NCBI GenBank assembly: GCA_000231825.2
Contig: JH720293.1
Span: 3,440,826-3,504,825 of the forward strand
Direction: 5' to 3'
DNA from: Tetrahymena elliotti 4EA
Lineage: Eukaryota; Ciliophora; Oligohymenophorea; Hymenostomatida; Tetrahymenidae
DNA: 64,000 bases
The notes under the pieces were generated by a model. That model did no database searches. It saw only the letters and a list, made by a program, of their open reading frames with translations, and was not told the DNA's origin. How positions within the stretch are numbered: position 1 is the stretch's first letter; each line of letters starts with the position of its first letter. Shown here one piece after another: positions 51,135-62,900 of this stretch. The position numbers and the translations under genes were made by a program.

Positions 51135-52036
51135 TATTCAATAATTAAGTGGGTCATTCATTCATTCATCCTATGCAATTAAAACACAAAAAATATAAGG
51201 AAAAATTAGATATATTTTGTTTGTATTAATTTTTACAAAGAACTAAAAAATTAAAAAATATTAATTAAAAATTTAGATTTTTTTTAATGCACTTATTTAA
51301 TTTTTTGCGTAATCAATCTTCGGTCACAATCCATCAAGATATCTTATATATTTCATTATTTTAATTTATTAATAATTATTTATTTCACCTATTTATTCAT
51401 TATTCTTTTGATTTCCTTATTTTTCGCTGAAAAAAAATGCATTGTTTTTGCTTCAAGCTAAACTAATTATTTTCCAGATTAATTGTCAAAAATTAATAAA
51501 TTTTAAATTTACAATATTTAATTTGATTGAACATTTTCATCACTTCCAAGCTCAAATTATTCGCTTGCTCAATAATTTACAGCAAATTTGCATAAAAACA
51601 AGTCAGAAAAAATCCTAATTATAGTTTAATATTAATGATCCTTAATCTTCAAAGTGTGTAATCTATTACTGACTCTTTATAGAACTAAAGATGCACTAAA
51701 TATGTCTTAAAATGAATCTTTTGAAATATTAGTGTGAAATTATTCATTTATGAATACTAGAAACTTTACTTTTAAAATTAAGGAATTTGCTTAAATAATT
51801 TGTAACCAAAAATCATTTATTAATTCTCATTTTTCACTCAAAACGCAAAGCAATAAAATATAAATTTCTTATTCTACTATCCAAATCATAAGGATATTTA
51901 GCAAACGCTATTTAATTTTTATTGCTACTTTAAATATTATTAAAAAAAGATAATTTAAAAAACTTTAAAGCCAAACCAAAATATATTTGTAAATTGCTAC
52001 ATATTTGTATTGTATGGTGGATAACATATTTTTGTA

Positions 52037-52059
52037 AGATAGAATTACAGATTCTATCT
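52037..52059. repeat. Perfect 9-bp inverted repeat
   Basis: AGATAGAAT (52037-52045) and ATTCTATCT (52051-52059) around the loop TACAG. Confidence 0.55.
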
Positions 52060-52342
52060 ATTACGTATTTTTTGCAATATAATTTATTGTGTTATTAATA
52101 TTTAAATGCATTCTATTTATTTTATATCGTTTAACCATTTGTCTTGATAATTACTTACTTATTTTTTTAATTCATGCACTTAATTTTGAGATAATAAAAT
52201 TATGTATTCTATTATTTTGGGTGCTGAATAAACGTAATCAATTTCCTTCAAATTTCTTTTGTAATAATAATCAAATCGTTATTTATCCTCAATCCAATCA
52301 CATTTATCTTTTAAAGCAAAAAACAAAAAATTTAAAAATTAG

Positions 52343-52361
52343 TTTCTAGATATTCTAGAAA
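52343..52361. repeat. Perfect 8-bp inverted repeat with heat-shock-element-like spacing
   Basis: TTTCTAGA and TCTAGAAA around TAT. The right half contains TTCTAGAA, which fits the nTTCnnGAAn heat-shock-factor unit. It is more than 500 bp from any gene start that I can call, so a promoter role is speculative. Confidence 0.45.
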
Positions 52362-52894
52362 TGAAAAAATGTTAAGGCTTTTCCTTTCAACCATTTAAAT
52401 TATTTATTTATTTCTGGAAATATTCAATAGAAATTTTAGATCTCAAAAATATGCAGCATTAATATCATAGATTTTAAAAATTATTTTATAAATATAGAAC
52501 ATAAATAGTATATACACATTTGTCTACCTTTTGTAAATATTAATCCAATAAAGCCAATCGAGAATAGAAAGCTTTTTATTTTTGATGGAATAAAAAATAA
52601 TTTAAATATGTAATAATAATTATTTATTTTTGACACTTTTTAAAGCATTTTTACTATTCTTTTTAAAAATATTTTTTTTATTTTTATGTTAACTTTGTAT
52701 AAATAAATTGGATGATATATTTAAGTCAAGATTAAAACTAATATATTTCTAAATCAATGAAGTTCTAAATAATGTTTACTGCCAAGTAAATTTTCCTGAT
52801 AAATAAATTTTAATTTTTCAGGAATCAACACATTGAAATTAATTTTTAAATTAGAATTTTTTTAATAGTTTTAATGTTAATTTATTCATAAAAT

Positions 52895-55619
52895 TCACTG
52901 ATTAGCATTTGTTTCTCTCCTTTTTAAATCCATTTACTTTTTTGCCCACTCTAATAACTAAGTTGTCTCTGCCCATCTTTCTTCTAGACTCTTGGTTCCT
53001 AATAGGATAATTATTAAATTTATATTTTCATGGTTATACCAGCTTGCTAAGCAGGGCCCAGCACTTGGTGTGATCCCAGTTTTAAGACCTAAAAATCCAG
53101 TTTTTTTAAGCATTTTGTTTGTATTCTTCCATATAGTCTAAGGGTTTTTGAGAGTTTATGTATCAACCATAATATTTGCATTATATACTTACTGACCCAT
53201 AATCTATTTAATCAATGGATCGTGTATAAGATAATAAGAAAGCAAGCCAACATCATATGAAGTGGAGCGATTCTTTTTATGCATAAGTCCATGAGGATTA
53301 GTAAAATAAGTGTCTTACATATTTAGCTTGTCAGCAAAATCATTCATTTCTTTGATGAAATATGTAATTGGATTCTTTACCTGTTATCATATAATTTGTA
53401 TTATTAATGGGAGATAAAACAGGTTTATCTTAAAAAAATTCTAAAACAATCAATATACACTTTTTCGTAATAAAAATACTACTATGATATTAATTAAAAA
53501 GTTGGAATTCTGTCTTTAGAAAATAAATCTAGTATCTAAAAGTAGATTATTTTTATTGTTTTTTAATTTTTATTTTTGAAAGACTTACGATATAAAAAAG
53601 TTTCAAAAAAAAATTATTAAATCTAGTGATTTAAAGAAAATAGCTTGAACGAAGAGTGTTAATTATTAGTAACGGATATATATACCCAAATAATACAGTA
53701 AATAATTCCTACTAATTGCTTATTTTAATTAAATTTGATAAAAATTAAAAATTATTAATTTTATTTGGGTCTAATCAAATTTTGATTTTAAATTTTTCCT
53801 GGTAAATTATATTTTCAAAAAAAATCACTTTAATTACTTTAATTGATTTTTTTTAACAGATACTTGGTTGAATAATAATTTGGAGTGTAGGAATTTATTT
53901 ATCCTTAATTAATTAATATTTTTTACTGGACTGATCAGTCAGTAGTCAGTTAACACTTATTTTAAATATTCTAAAAATAAAATTTATTCAAAAATGATTC
54001 ATTACCTTTAATTTTTTATTTATTTACCCATTTCCATACTTCTCTTTAAATTTATCTGTCTACATATATAAATAAACCCCAAAATTTTCTGCCAAAACAA
54101 AAGCTGCATCATTGCCACTAGGAAGCATCATACCATATAGAAGATCCATAATGCTAACTAAATCACCTTTTTCTAATCCTGCAGATGTACCTAGTAAAAA
54201 TTAATATATATTTAGAACATATTTGCAAATAAATCATTAAAATTGATCTTCAGATTTAATTTTTTTTCATTATTGAATATAATCATTATTTGATTTAAGA
54301 AATAAATAATATTTATAAATTTCTACCTGGTTAACTGGCAGCATGAGCTGAAACTTTGAAAAATGTTTTTTCAGGAATCAAATTTAATTTTCTGATGTAG
54401 TGAACAACAATGTAACAAGTCATCATTTTAGTTAAAGAGGCTATTTCCCTAACCTAATTCTCATTCTATCCAGCTATTAGCTTCTTGTTTTTTCCATTTA
54501 TTATAACCCAACTTTTACTTGTTATTTTTGGAGGTTTTTATTTTAATTTGTTAAATTTTGCTATTAAAACAATTTAAAAAAAATTAATTCTAAATTAAAT
54601 ATTAAATGGATTGTTGGGTAAAGAATATGTGCATATTGTTAAGATTTAATCTTAATATTTTGTTAAAATGATATTTTACCTTTTATTTTATCAATGTTTG
54701 GAAGGTTCTTGCCATCTCTTGGACTTTGAAGAACTCTAAATGACTCTCCTATCTTTAAATTTAAATAATCACCTATTTAGGATCTAACTTATTTCTTTCT
54801 TAAAAGATCTAAGCTTAATTTGCTTTCACTTTTATTTAATTCGAAAGTTATAATATTCTTTTTTTTGGAAGAATTAGTAGAAACAATCGTTTTTATTGAA
54901 CTAAGAGAGCTCTTTTAATATTAATCATTGTTATTACTTTTTAAGCTTTACAAATCTACTAAAGTAGAGGAATTTTTAGTACTAAGCATTGTCACGCTAT
55001 TATTCAATTAGCTTCGACTTTGGCTGTATTAGCTTTATGGTTTATGTCCATTTTCGTTAGCGTTTAATCTAACTTGATTAAGTTATTCTTAATATACATT
55101 TTCTTTAATACCTTTTCTGAAATTATTATCTTTTAAAGAATCAACAATACCATCATTATGTTTATTTACTGAAGATTTAATACTATATTTTTTATTTTAT
55201 TCCAAAATTATAATACTGTTTATTTGTATTTAACAATATACTTTTATGTATTCCCTTCTTCAGATTATTTACTTTCATCATTTGTAGTATCCTTAAATAC
55301 TGGTTTACTTAGAAAAAAATAATTTTTGTAATTGTATAATAATCTTATAATTTTACATATTTTATATAGAGTAATTTTTTTAAGTGTTTTGCTAACTTTT
55401 ATTGAGCTTTTATTCAATATTTTTTTCTTATGTAGGTGTTTATGCGATTTCTTCCTCTTCTTCATCTTCGTAATCCTAATCATCATCTGAGCAATCATCT
55501 TCATAAACATTATTGTAATCAAAAGATGCCTCAACATTGTTCTATTCTTCGTAATCAATACTACTATCTCTACTTGAAGAGCTAATAATGTCTTCCTCAA
55601 TAGATTTAGAGCAATCCAT
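52895..55619 (-). CDS. D-alanyl-D-alanine carboxypeptidase family (peptidase S11 / PBP-like) protein
   Basis: Carries all three penicillin-binding serine-peptidase motifs in order. SLTK (in EIASLTKMMTCYIVVHYIRK, about 54426-54439) holds the nucleophile Ser and Lys. SGN (in DLLYGMMLPSGNDAAFVLAE, about 54110-54125) is the SxN motif. KTG (in TGFLGLKTGITPSAGP, about 53070-53090) is the third. Other S11-like blocks are LNMQDTYFTNPHGLMHKKNR and STSYDVGLLSYYLI. ATG at 55617-55619 starts an acidic N-terminal extension (MDCSKSIEEDIISSSSRD, then a Glu/Asp cluster) and a Ser/Asn/Gln-rich region before the enzyme domain; no signal peptide is apparent. It ends LKRRETNANQ-TGA at 52895-52897. Introns are at about 53390-53660, 54190-54330 and 54530-54680. 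Ciliates lack peptidoglycan, so the substrate is unknown; an esterase/amidase or bacterial-wall-degrading role is inference. Confidence 0.88.
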
Positions 55620-56849
55620 TTGATTTAATTGAAAATTTAGTAATTAACAATTCTTATTTTAATATGTTCTACTAATTTAATTATAGTAATAGAATTTTAA
55701 AATTAAAATATAATAATTGAAAAATTTTAAAGTATCAACATTTGTTTTATTTTTAAAATTATGATTTTATAAAAATCTAATTTAAAATTCTCCTTAAAAT
55801 ATTAAAATCATTGTTTTTATTTATTCTTCTTTAAATTTCAATAAAAATACAAAAAGATGATCATTTTTTATTTATTTTTCAAAGGTTTTAATAATCCTAC
55901 TTCTAATAAATTTGGTTTTTTTTTTACAGATTTATTGCAATGTAGAATATTGTAAGCATAACTTGAAAAATGATATCTTAAAATTGAAATTCAAATAAGA
56001 TCTTTTATATTATTCTATTTTAAATAAATTCAAAGAACAAATTTAAATTATCTAAAAAAATAATTATAAATTTATCTTTAGAATTTTTTTGAAAAATAGA
56101 CAAATAAAAATGAGTAAATTTATCACAAAACTAAATTTTAACAAATGTAAAATGAAATATAAAAGAAATAATTTATATTTAATCAAATAAGACATTCAAA
56201 GAATAGTATCAATATTCAATTTAATTGTGTAAAAATGTTACTTTTTATTCCTATGTTTTGAAAATAATCTTTTATACAAAAACTTTTATTTTTTATGGTA
56301 GAAATAATATAAAAAAGTACTTTTTGTTGAATAGCTTTATCAAATTTTAATGATTTTTAAAGCAAGGTAGGATAATGTATAATCTAATAAGATAAATACT
56401 ATAAAGGTTACTATTACTTTTGTTTAAAAAATATAAATTTGTTACTAATGAATAAATCAAATTTGGTGGTAGCAAAAATCAATTATGATATCATATATTG
56501 AAAAAAAATATATGATGCAATAAAACATGTAAATAATTTACTAGATTTGTAATATTGAATAGTTAGATAAGTATTTTGTATTTTTGATAAAATTACATTT
56601 ATTAGTTAATATCAATTTTAAAAGTGATTGCCTAAAAAGATGAAGGATGGGTAAATAAATTTAATTAAAAGTATGCTAAAATGAAATGATAATATCCAAT
56701 GTTAAATTTATATCTATTAGATGATTTTGTCACACAAATAAATAATCAAAGAATACTAAAAAATATAAGTGTTAATTGAAATATTAAAAATAATTCAGTA
56801 GAAATAAGACTTTGTTTAAAAAATCATCAAGCAAGTTTACAATTTTATT
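55620..56849. other. Intergenic between divergent genes, 1.2 kb
   Basis: A+T-rich region upstream of both the S11-family gene and the MATE gene; no feature recognised. Confidence 0.6.
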
Positions 56850-58971
56850 ATGGGAAGTTAAGAAAAACTAAATAATCCAGAGGAGTACGAATTATAGCAA
56901 GTTCTCAAACTCCATGATTAGGAAAGTGATTAAGAAATTATATAGATTCCACCTCCTATAAAAAAAGAGGGTGAAGGTATTTCTGAGGATTAAATGAGAT
57001 ATAAAATATATAATTTCTTATTTGATGAAGAGCTAACTGTTAAAAATGCTCCTTCAAAAGTCATCAATTTACTTCGTGCCTCCATCCCAAACATTTTTAC
57101 TTAACTTAGTACTACATTCTTCTTGTTTGTTAACATGTATTTTATCCAAAAAACTAAAAGTCCTCTTATTGTTGGTGCTTATGGCTTAGCTACCACATGG
57201 TAAATATTACTTCTTTATTTAGTTCTAGAAGAAAATTAGAAGAATCACAGAAAATTTATGTTTTTTAGCAACGAAAATTTATTAGCATTTTCTTCACTAA
57301 TTTAATATTTTAATTTACACTAATATTTAGGTTCCATTCTGCTTGTTACTCTGCGTTGCTTTCTTTAAATAATGGGTTATTTACTTAAGTAGCTTAAGCT
57401 TATGGTGCACAAAACTTCAAACTTATTGGACAGCTATTTAATAAAGTAATACTTTAAATTTGTATTATTACAGATTGCCAATAAAATTTGTAAATAAATC
57501 AATTAGGCATTATGTATAGCTTTGACTTTCTCATGTTTTGCATTAATAATGATTCTAAATACTGCTAATATTATGATATTTTTTGGTATTAAAGAAGAAA
57601 CAGCTGTAATAGCATAAGAATTTGTAGTATGGTTGATTCCTTCCTTATTTTTAGTTGCAATTTCTGACTGTATAAGAAATGCTCTTTTAGGTATTTAGAA
57701 AATGGATTTAGTAATGAATTCTTACATGCTTTCATATTTAATGCATCCTATATGGCTTCTTATTTTCTTTGACCATTTTGGAATGGTTATCATCGGTATT
57801 TTATTACTAAATTTCTTTTACAAATAAATTATTTCATTGAATAATTTATCAGAATTTAATGTATTTTAAATAATTAATCAAATATTCTTTTTTTAAAAGG
57901 TATGTCACTTGCAAGATGCATTTCTGATTTAAATATTCTACTCAATCTTTTATATAATATCAACAAAGAAAACAAGCATTGCTAAATATTAAATCAAATT
58001 TATTAGCCCTTTTTCGAGGCAGAAACACTTAGAGGGTGGTTAAGTAAAGACTTTTTTCATTTATTTCTCAATTTTATTTTTCATTTTTAGAAGAGTTCAT
58101 CTGAAATTTAATTCAAAGGATTTTATTTAAATGTTTTTTATTATAAAAGAATATTTGAAGGTTGCCATTCCAGTTGGATCGATTGTTTACTTAGAATGGG
58201 CTTTCTATGAAGTCACTACTATTATAGTTGGTATGCTTTAAGATGATAATTAATTAGCAGGGCATACCTCTTTCTAAAGCATGACACTGTTCTTCTATAT
58301 GATGCCTCTCGGTCTTTCTATGAGTGTTAATTCCTTCTTAGGTAGCTGTGTTGGTGATGGAAAAAAGAATATTGCTATTAATTTCTATAAAATTTCGTAA
58401 AATTATTATTTTAAAATTTAATAATAGTTAATTTTTAACATTCTTAATATAAAGAATCTTAGCATGTCTTTTAGAAATTGTTACTTTCATGATAGTTGGT
58501 GTTCTTTTGCATCCTATATTTAGAAGCTTTTTAGTTACATCTGAAGAAATTGGTTACTACTATGATATTTGCTATAATATTTATATTTTTGGTTATATTA
58601 TTCCTGATTATATTTAATGTATATTTGGTGCTATTCTTCGTTCTGCAGGTCTTGAGTAAAGAGCTATGATGATTTACATAATTGGTTTCTATGCCATAGG
58701 TTTCCCCGTTTCTATTTTCCTTGTTTTTACTATTGATTTAGAAGTTGCTGGTATATGGTATGGTCTTATTATTGCCTCAGGAGCATCTTCTTTAATATTT
58801 TACTATGAGATTAAGAAAATGGACTGGGATAAGTGTATTGAATGTGTCAAGGAAAGAGTAGACCATGAAAAATTAGAATAGGAAAATTTAAAATAAGTCA
58901 GTCGCAGAATGTCTTAAATCAAGGAACATCATGATTTATAGGTTGCTAATATTAGAACAAGCATGCTTTGA
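56850..58971 (+). CDS. MATE family multidrug/organic-cation transporter
   Basis: Multi-pass secondary transporter expected to export drugs or metabolites in exchange for H+ or Na+. ATG at 56850 starts a charged cytoplasmic N-terminus (MGSQEKLNNPEEYELQQVLK), then the MATE core: LLRASIPNIFTQLSTTFFLF, LIVGAYGLATTWFHSACYSA, LNNGLFTQVAQAYGAQNFKL (the conserved G-x-x-T-x-x-x-Q-A-x-G-A motif), a TM carrying ALCIALTFSCFALIMIL, and WLIPSLFLVAISDCIRNALL. The second half begins EYLKVAIPVGSIVYLEWAFY; the LEW-x-x-x-E motif is typical of eukaryotic MATEs. Next come LGLSMSVNSFLGSCVGDGKK and IPDYIQCIFGAILRSAGLEQ. It ends RTSML-TGA at 58969-58971. Introns are near 57199-57331, 57446-57506, 57796-57898, 58055-58095 and 58398-58450. 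Length and topology fit 12 TM helices. Confidence 0.92.
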
Positions 58972-59623
58972 TACTATTTAAAATCTTAGAATTTAGCACA
59001 AATTCATATTGAAGAAAATATTTTAATAATTAAAATAGTTAAATTATTTATTTTAGAAAATCAGATTTAAAAATTAAAATCAAAATTTATTTTTTAAAAA
59101 ATCCATTAAATGTTAATACAATTATTTATTTTATATTTATGCATTTAAGTTGATTTATATTATGAAATCCTAATTCTTTCTGTTTTCATTATTTTCATTC
59201 AAAAAATATTTATATTTCTCAAAATTCTCATGATAATTTAACAAGCCCTCTGAAAAATGTTTCTTAAGTCAGTTTTTTTCCCTTTTTAAAATATTTGAAC
59301 TTCTTTAGAGTCTAGTTGTAAACAAAAAATCTTCAACAGGTTTGTAATATTGAAAAAATACTGTTTATCAAATTCTAAATTTATTTAAATAGCTTAAAAG
59401 GCTATTTAATTATTTATTTATTGAAACTTTATTATTTGAATTTAACTAAAAATCGCTTAAAATAAATAAATAAAATCTTCAAAATTTTTAATCAATAGAA
59501 TTTTATAAAAAAAATATATATGTCAATAAAAAGAAACTTATTATGATATTTACAAATTCTAAGTGCTATTTTTAGGGTGTTTTATAGTTTGTTGATATAA
59601 TTTATTTAAAAAAAAGAAAATTT
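58972..59623. other. Intergenic, 0.65 kb
   Basis: A+T-rich spacer after the MATE gene; nothing recognised. Confidence 0.6.
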
Positions 59624-59929
59624 ATGAATAATTATGAAAAAAGTAATGATAATCTGCAAAATAATGAGAGAATATTTGTTTAGATAGATATTTGGAGTAG
59701 ATTACCTATTAGAAAATAATTCTTGTTTGTGGTTGATGAAAAAAATATTAAATAATTTGGCGTAATTAAAGAAATAGCGATGGAAACCAAAACAAATGGA
59801 TTTAAAGTAATTAAGAAGAAAAGTGGTTTATTTGAAATAATTAAAATAAATAAAAAATATAAACAAAGAAAATCACTGTAATAAATATCGAATATTTTAA
59901 AATTAAAAGCAAAGAAAAGAAAAGTTTGA
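59624..59929 (+). CDS. Small Lys-rich hypothetical protein (101 aa)
   Basis: ATG at 59624 to TGA at 59927-59929 in the ciliate code, without an intron. The product starts MNNYEKSNDNLQNNERIFVQ, has a central part with mixed hydrophobic/charged pattern (IWSRLPIRKQFLFVVDEKN, FGVIKEIAMETKTNGFKVIK) and ends in a Lys-rich tail (KLKAKKRKV). It is not recognised. Its composition is less monotonous than random A+T DNA would give, but the length is within chance for a code with one stop. It ends 46 nt before the next candidate start. Confidence 0.4.
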
Positions 59930-59975
59930 TATTGCTTTCCTTTATTGAATTTTCTTCCTAAAAAGATACAAAAAT

Positions 59976-62900
59976 ATGTCTAGCTAAGATTTAGAAGAAG
60001 GAGAAATATCATTTTAAGAACCTTAAAATAGCAATATTGTATATGATTTTAAATCAGTTAATCAGAATATTTTTTGTCATTAAGACATCATTCACTCTTT
60101 TTCAAAGTGGCCAATCAAAATTGTTTAGAGAGGCATCACTTCTATCCATACTCTCTCTCCCACTTTATCTTTCTTTTTAACCTATTTTGTTACTAACTCT
60201 TATTTCAAAAATTTATTGTCTTCTACTATTTTTTACGTTTAATCTTTTTCCTACTTATTTTTCTTTAAAGTACATATGTTTTATATGAAATATTAAAGAA
60301 GTGCGACTAAGATGATGCTGGGCATTCTTCTGATCTAGAAAGCTCTGTCCCCAAGTACATTATTTTATAAAAAAACATTTTAAGCTATAACTTGTTTCAT
60401 ACTTTTTATCAAAAAATTCATCAGAAATAGGAGAAGAATATTTAATATTTTTCATCGACTTACTTTTTTTTTCAGTCATAAAGCCAAAAATGATGATAGT
60501 TTTGATTGAGTGTTATTCTTTATCATATAATTTGTACTTATCTAAATTAGGAAAGTGAAGAAAAAAGGAAAGAAGAAGGAGAGCTAAGCAGTTGATTAGA
60601 CCAGTAGTTAGCATAGATAAGGATAAAATCATATAGAATCCAGTGCAGAAAAAAAAAAGAAAAAAAATAATAGTGTAAAGACAACCAATTATTAACAAAA
60701 GCAAAGCAATAAGAATGGAGCTTCAAATAACTCAAATTAGGATCTCCCTTAGTTTTATTCATCGAATTATAAGTCTGTACCATGCGAATTTTTAAAAAAA
60801 GGTTCATGTAGTAAGGGTGCAGAATGTACATTTTCTCATGATTTTGAAGTAAAAAAATAGAATGTAATTAGTTTTCAACAATTTTTCAATAGAAATATGT
60901 TACAAAAAAAGATAGCTTTTACTGCAAATTTTATGATTAAAATTATTTCTTAAAGCAATTTCATTTAAAAAAAATAAACCATGCATATTTTACAAATTTT
61001 AAATAACTTTCTAATATGATTTTAATTATTATTTAAAGGCTATTTGCAAATTTTTTCTTGGAAATTCTTGCGAAAAGGGTGATTCTTGCTAATTTTCTCA
61101 TTAACTAGAAAATTATCCATGCAAATTTTACTTTACAAGAGAGTGTGAGAAGCACACAAAGTGCCCATTTAGCCACGAAGAATATAGATTTTTCTAGACA
61201 GATCAAGAAGGTACTATTTATTTTTTCATTCTAAGATTTATAAATTCTATTTTTTTACAATATGATAAAATATGCTCTGCTTTGCATCTTATAATGGGTG
61301 AACATAGCTCAATATTTTATTTTTATTAAATAGCATTTTAATTCTTTGATGAAAACAGTTAATTTTTCACTGAGCTTTTTAAGAGTTAAGGAAATGTGGG
61401 TAGTAAACTTAATAGTAAGTATTTAAGGTTCTTAGAGTAGAAGAGATAATCTTAAAATATGATTGAGTAGGATAAAAATTAAAATTTACTCATTCCTGGG
61501 TAACTAATGAGTAATAATAATGGCCCAGGATAAATGCAAAATTCTTAATACCAGAATTTAGATAGAGGTAAAATGTAGTAACCTCCCTTTTTTAACAATT
61601 AGTATTCTAATTCAAATTAAGGCCAATATCCTTGGAATACTCCTCCCCATCCTAACTCTCATTAAAACACTTACAATGACCCTTATTAAAAAGGAAATAT
61701 GTTTAATTAGCAACCTTAATCTTAAGTTGATAATGATAGAAAAGTTGGTGATAGGGGATTTAATGATGATTTTTAGGAATAATATAATTAAAATTAGTAT
61801 TTCAAAGGCATGTAAAATAGTAATTTAAATGAAAAATAAAATAATATTTACAATAATTACACATCTTCAAACAATCAATAACCAAATAGCTCATCTTCGA
61901 TGAATCCATATTATGGTGGAGGTGGTATGCAAAAATAAATCTAAGGTGGCATGAATTAACCGTCTCCTCCTCCTACTTCATACAATCCTCCTATAAATTA
62001 ATTTAAATAACAAGTCAAACCACCTCAGTATAACAATTAATTTGATCACTCACAGTAAAATTAGCCTAATTATTAACAGAAAGGAGTGAATTTAAATAGC
62101 CAAGGGTCTTAATTACCTCCACCTCCCTCTTCATCCAGATTTCCTTTATAGCAGTAAAGTGGGAATAATTTTGACTATCAAAATAATTCATAGTAATACC
62201 AAAATTAACAGCAGCCACCTCCTCCTCCTCCTTCTTAAATGTACAACAGTAACAACAATAATTAGTACAAAGGAAACTAACAAATACCTCCTCCTCCCCC
62301 ACCTCCACTTGCTCTTCCACAAAATTCTTAATAATAAAATATGAATAATAATAATTAAAATTATAACACAAGTTATCAATCCCCATTCAATAATAATTAA
62401 AACACTTATAACAATAATAATAGTAATTAAAATAACAATAACCAAAGCAACTTTAATTCGTACAATAGGGAAAATAACTAAATTAATATTAATATTGGTC
62501 CACCTCCTCCTATGTAAAATAGCAATTACAATAAACCTCCATAGTAAGGTATTCCTAACCCTGCTCCTATTATGCAATAAAAACCACCAAACGTTTCTTT
62601 TTAAATCTAGTATATGAATAATAATAGTAACAATTAGCCATCTATAAGCAAATCTATTTAAAACAATCCTCCATCATAGAATTAATAACCTCCTTATCAA
62701 ATGAATATGAATCAAATATCAAATAATTCAAGCAACTAGAATAATTCTATTAATAATGGTTCTTCTTAGATTAATCAGTAGAATAAGATTAATTAGTAAG
62801 GTAATAGCAACTAGGGAGGGAATAAACAAAATATGTATGGAAGTAGTTAGAGTATTTAACAAGGCACTTATTCATCATAATCTATGTCTGATTAGCAATC

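Larger units (their letters stand above)
50772..52894. other. Intergenic, 2.1 kb, with two perfect hairpins
   Basis: Between two minus-strand genes. It contains a GACT repeat (51111-51134), an ATTC repeat (about 51157-51170) and two short perfect inverted repeats (52037-52059 and 52343-52361). The apparent ORF 52089-52349 between the hairpins starts with GTG and shows no domain. Confidence 0.6.

Noticed and set aside
52089..52349. 86-codon plus ORF between two hairpins
   Set aside because: Begins with GTG, has no recognisable domain and no supporting context.
60513..60831. Two minus-strand hydrophobic ORFs
   Set aside because: Antisense to the Lys-rich exon and first CCCH finger of the zinc-finger gene; the Phe/Leu-rich content is the complement of Lys/Glu codons.
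62066..62577. Overlapping plus and minus ORFs in the Pro/Gln-rich region
   Set aside because: Frame shadows of the low-complexity tail of the CCCH protein.
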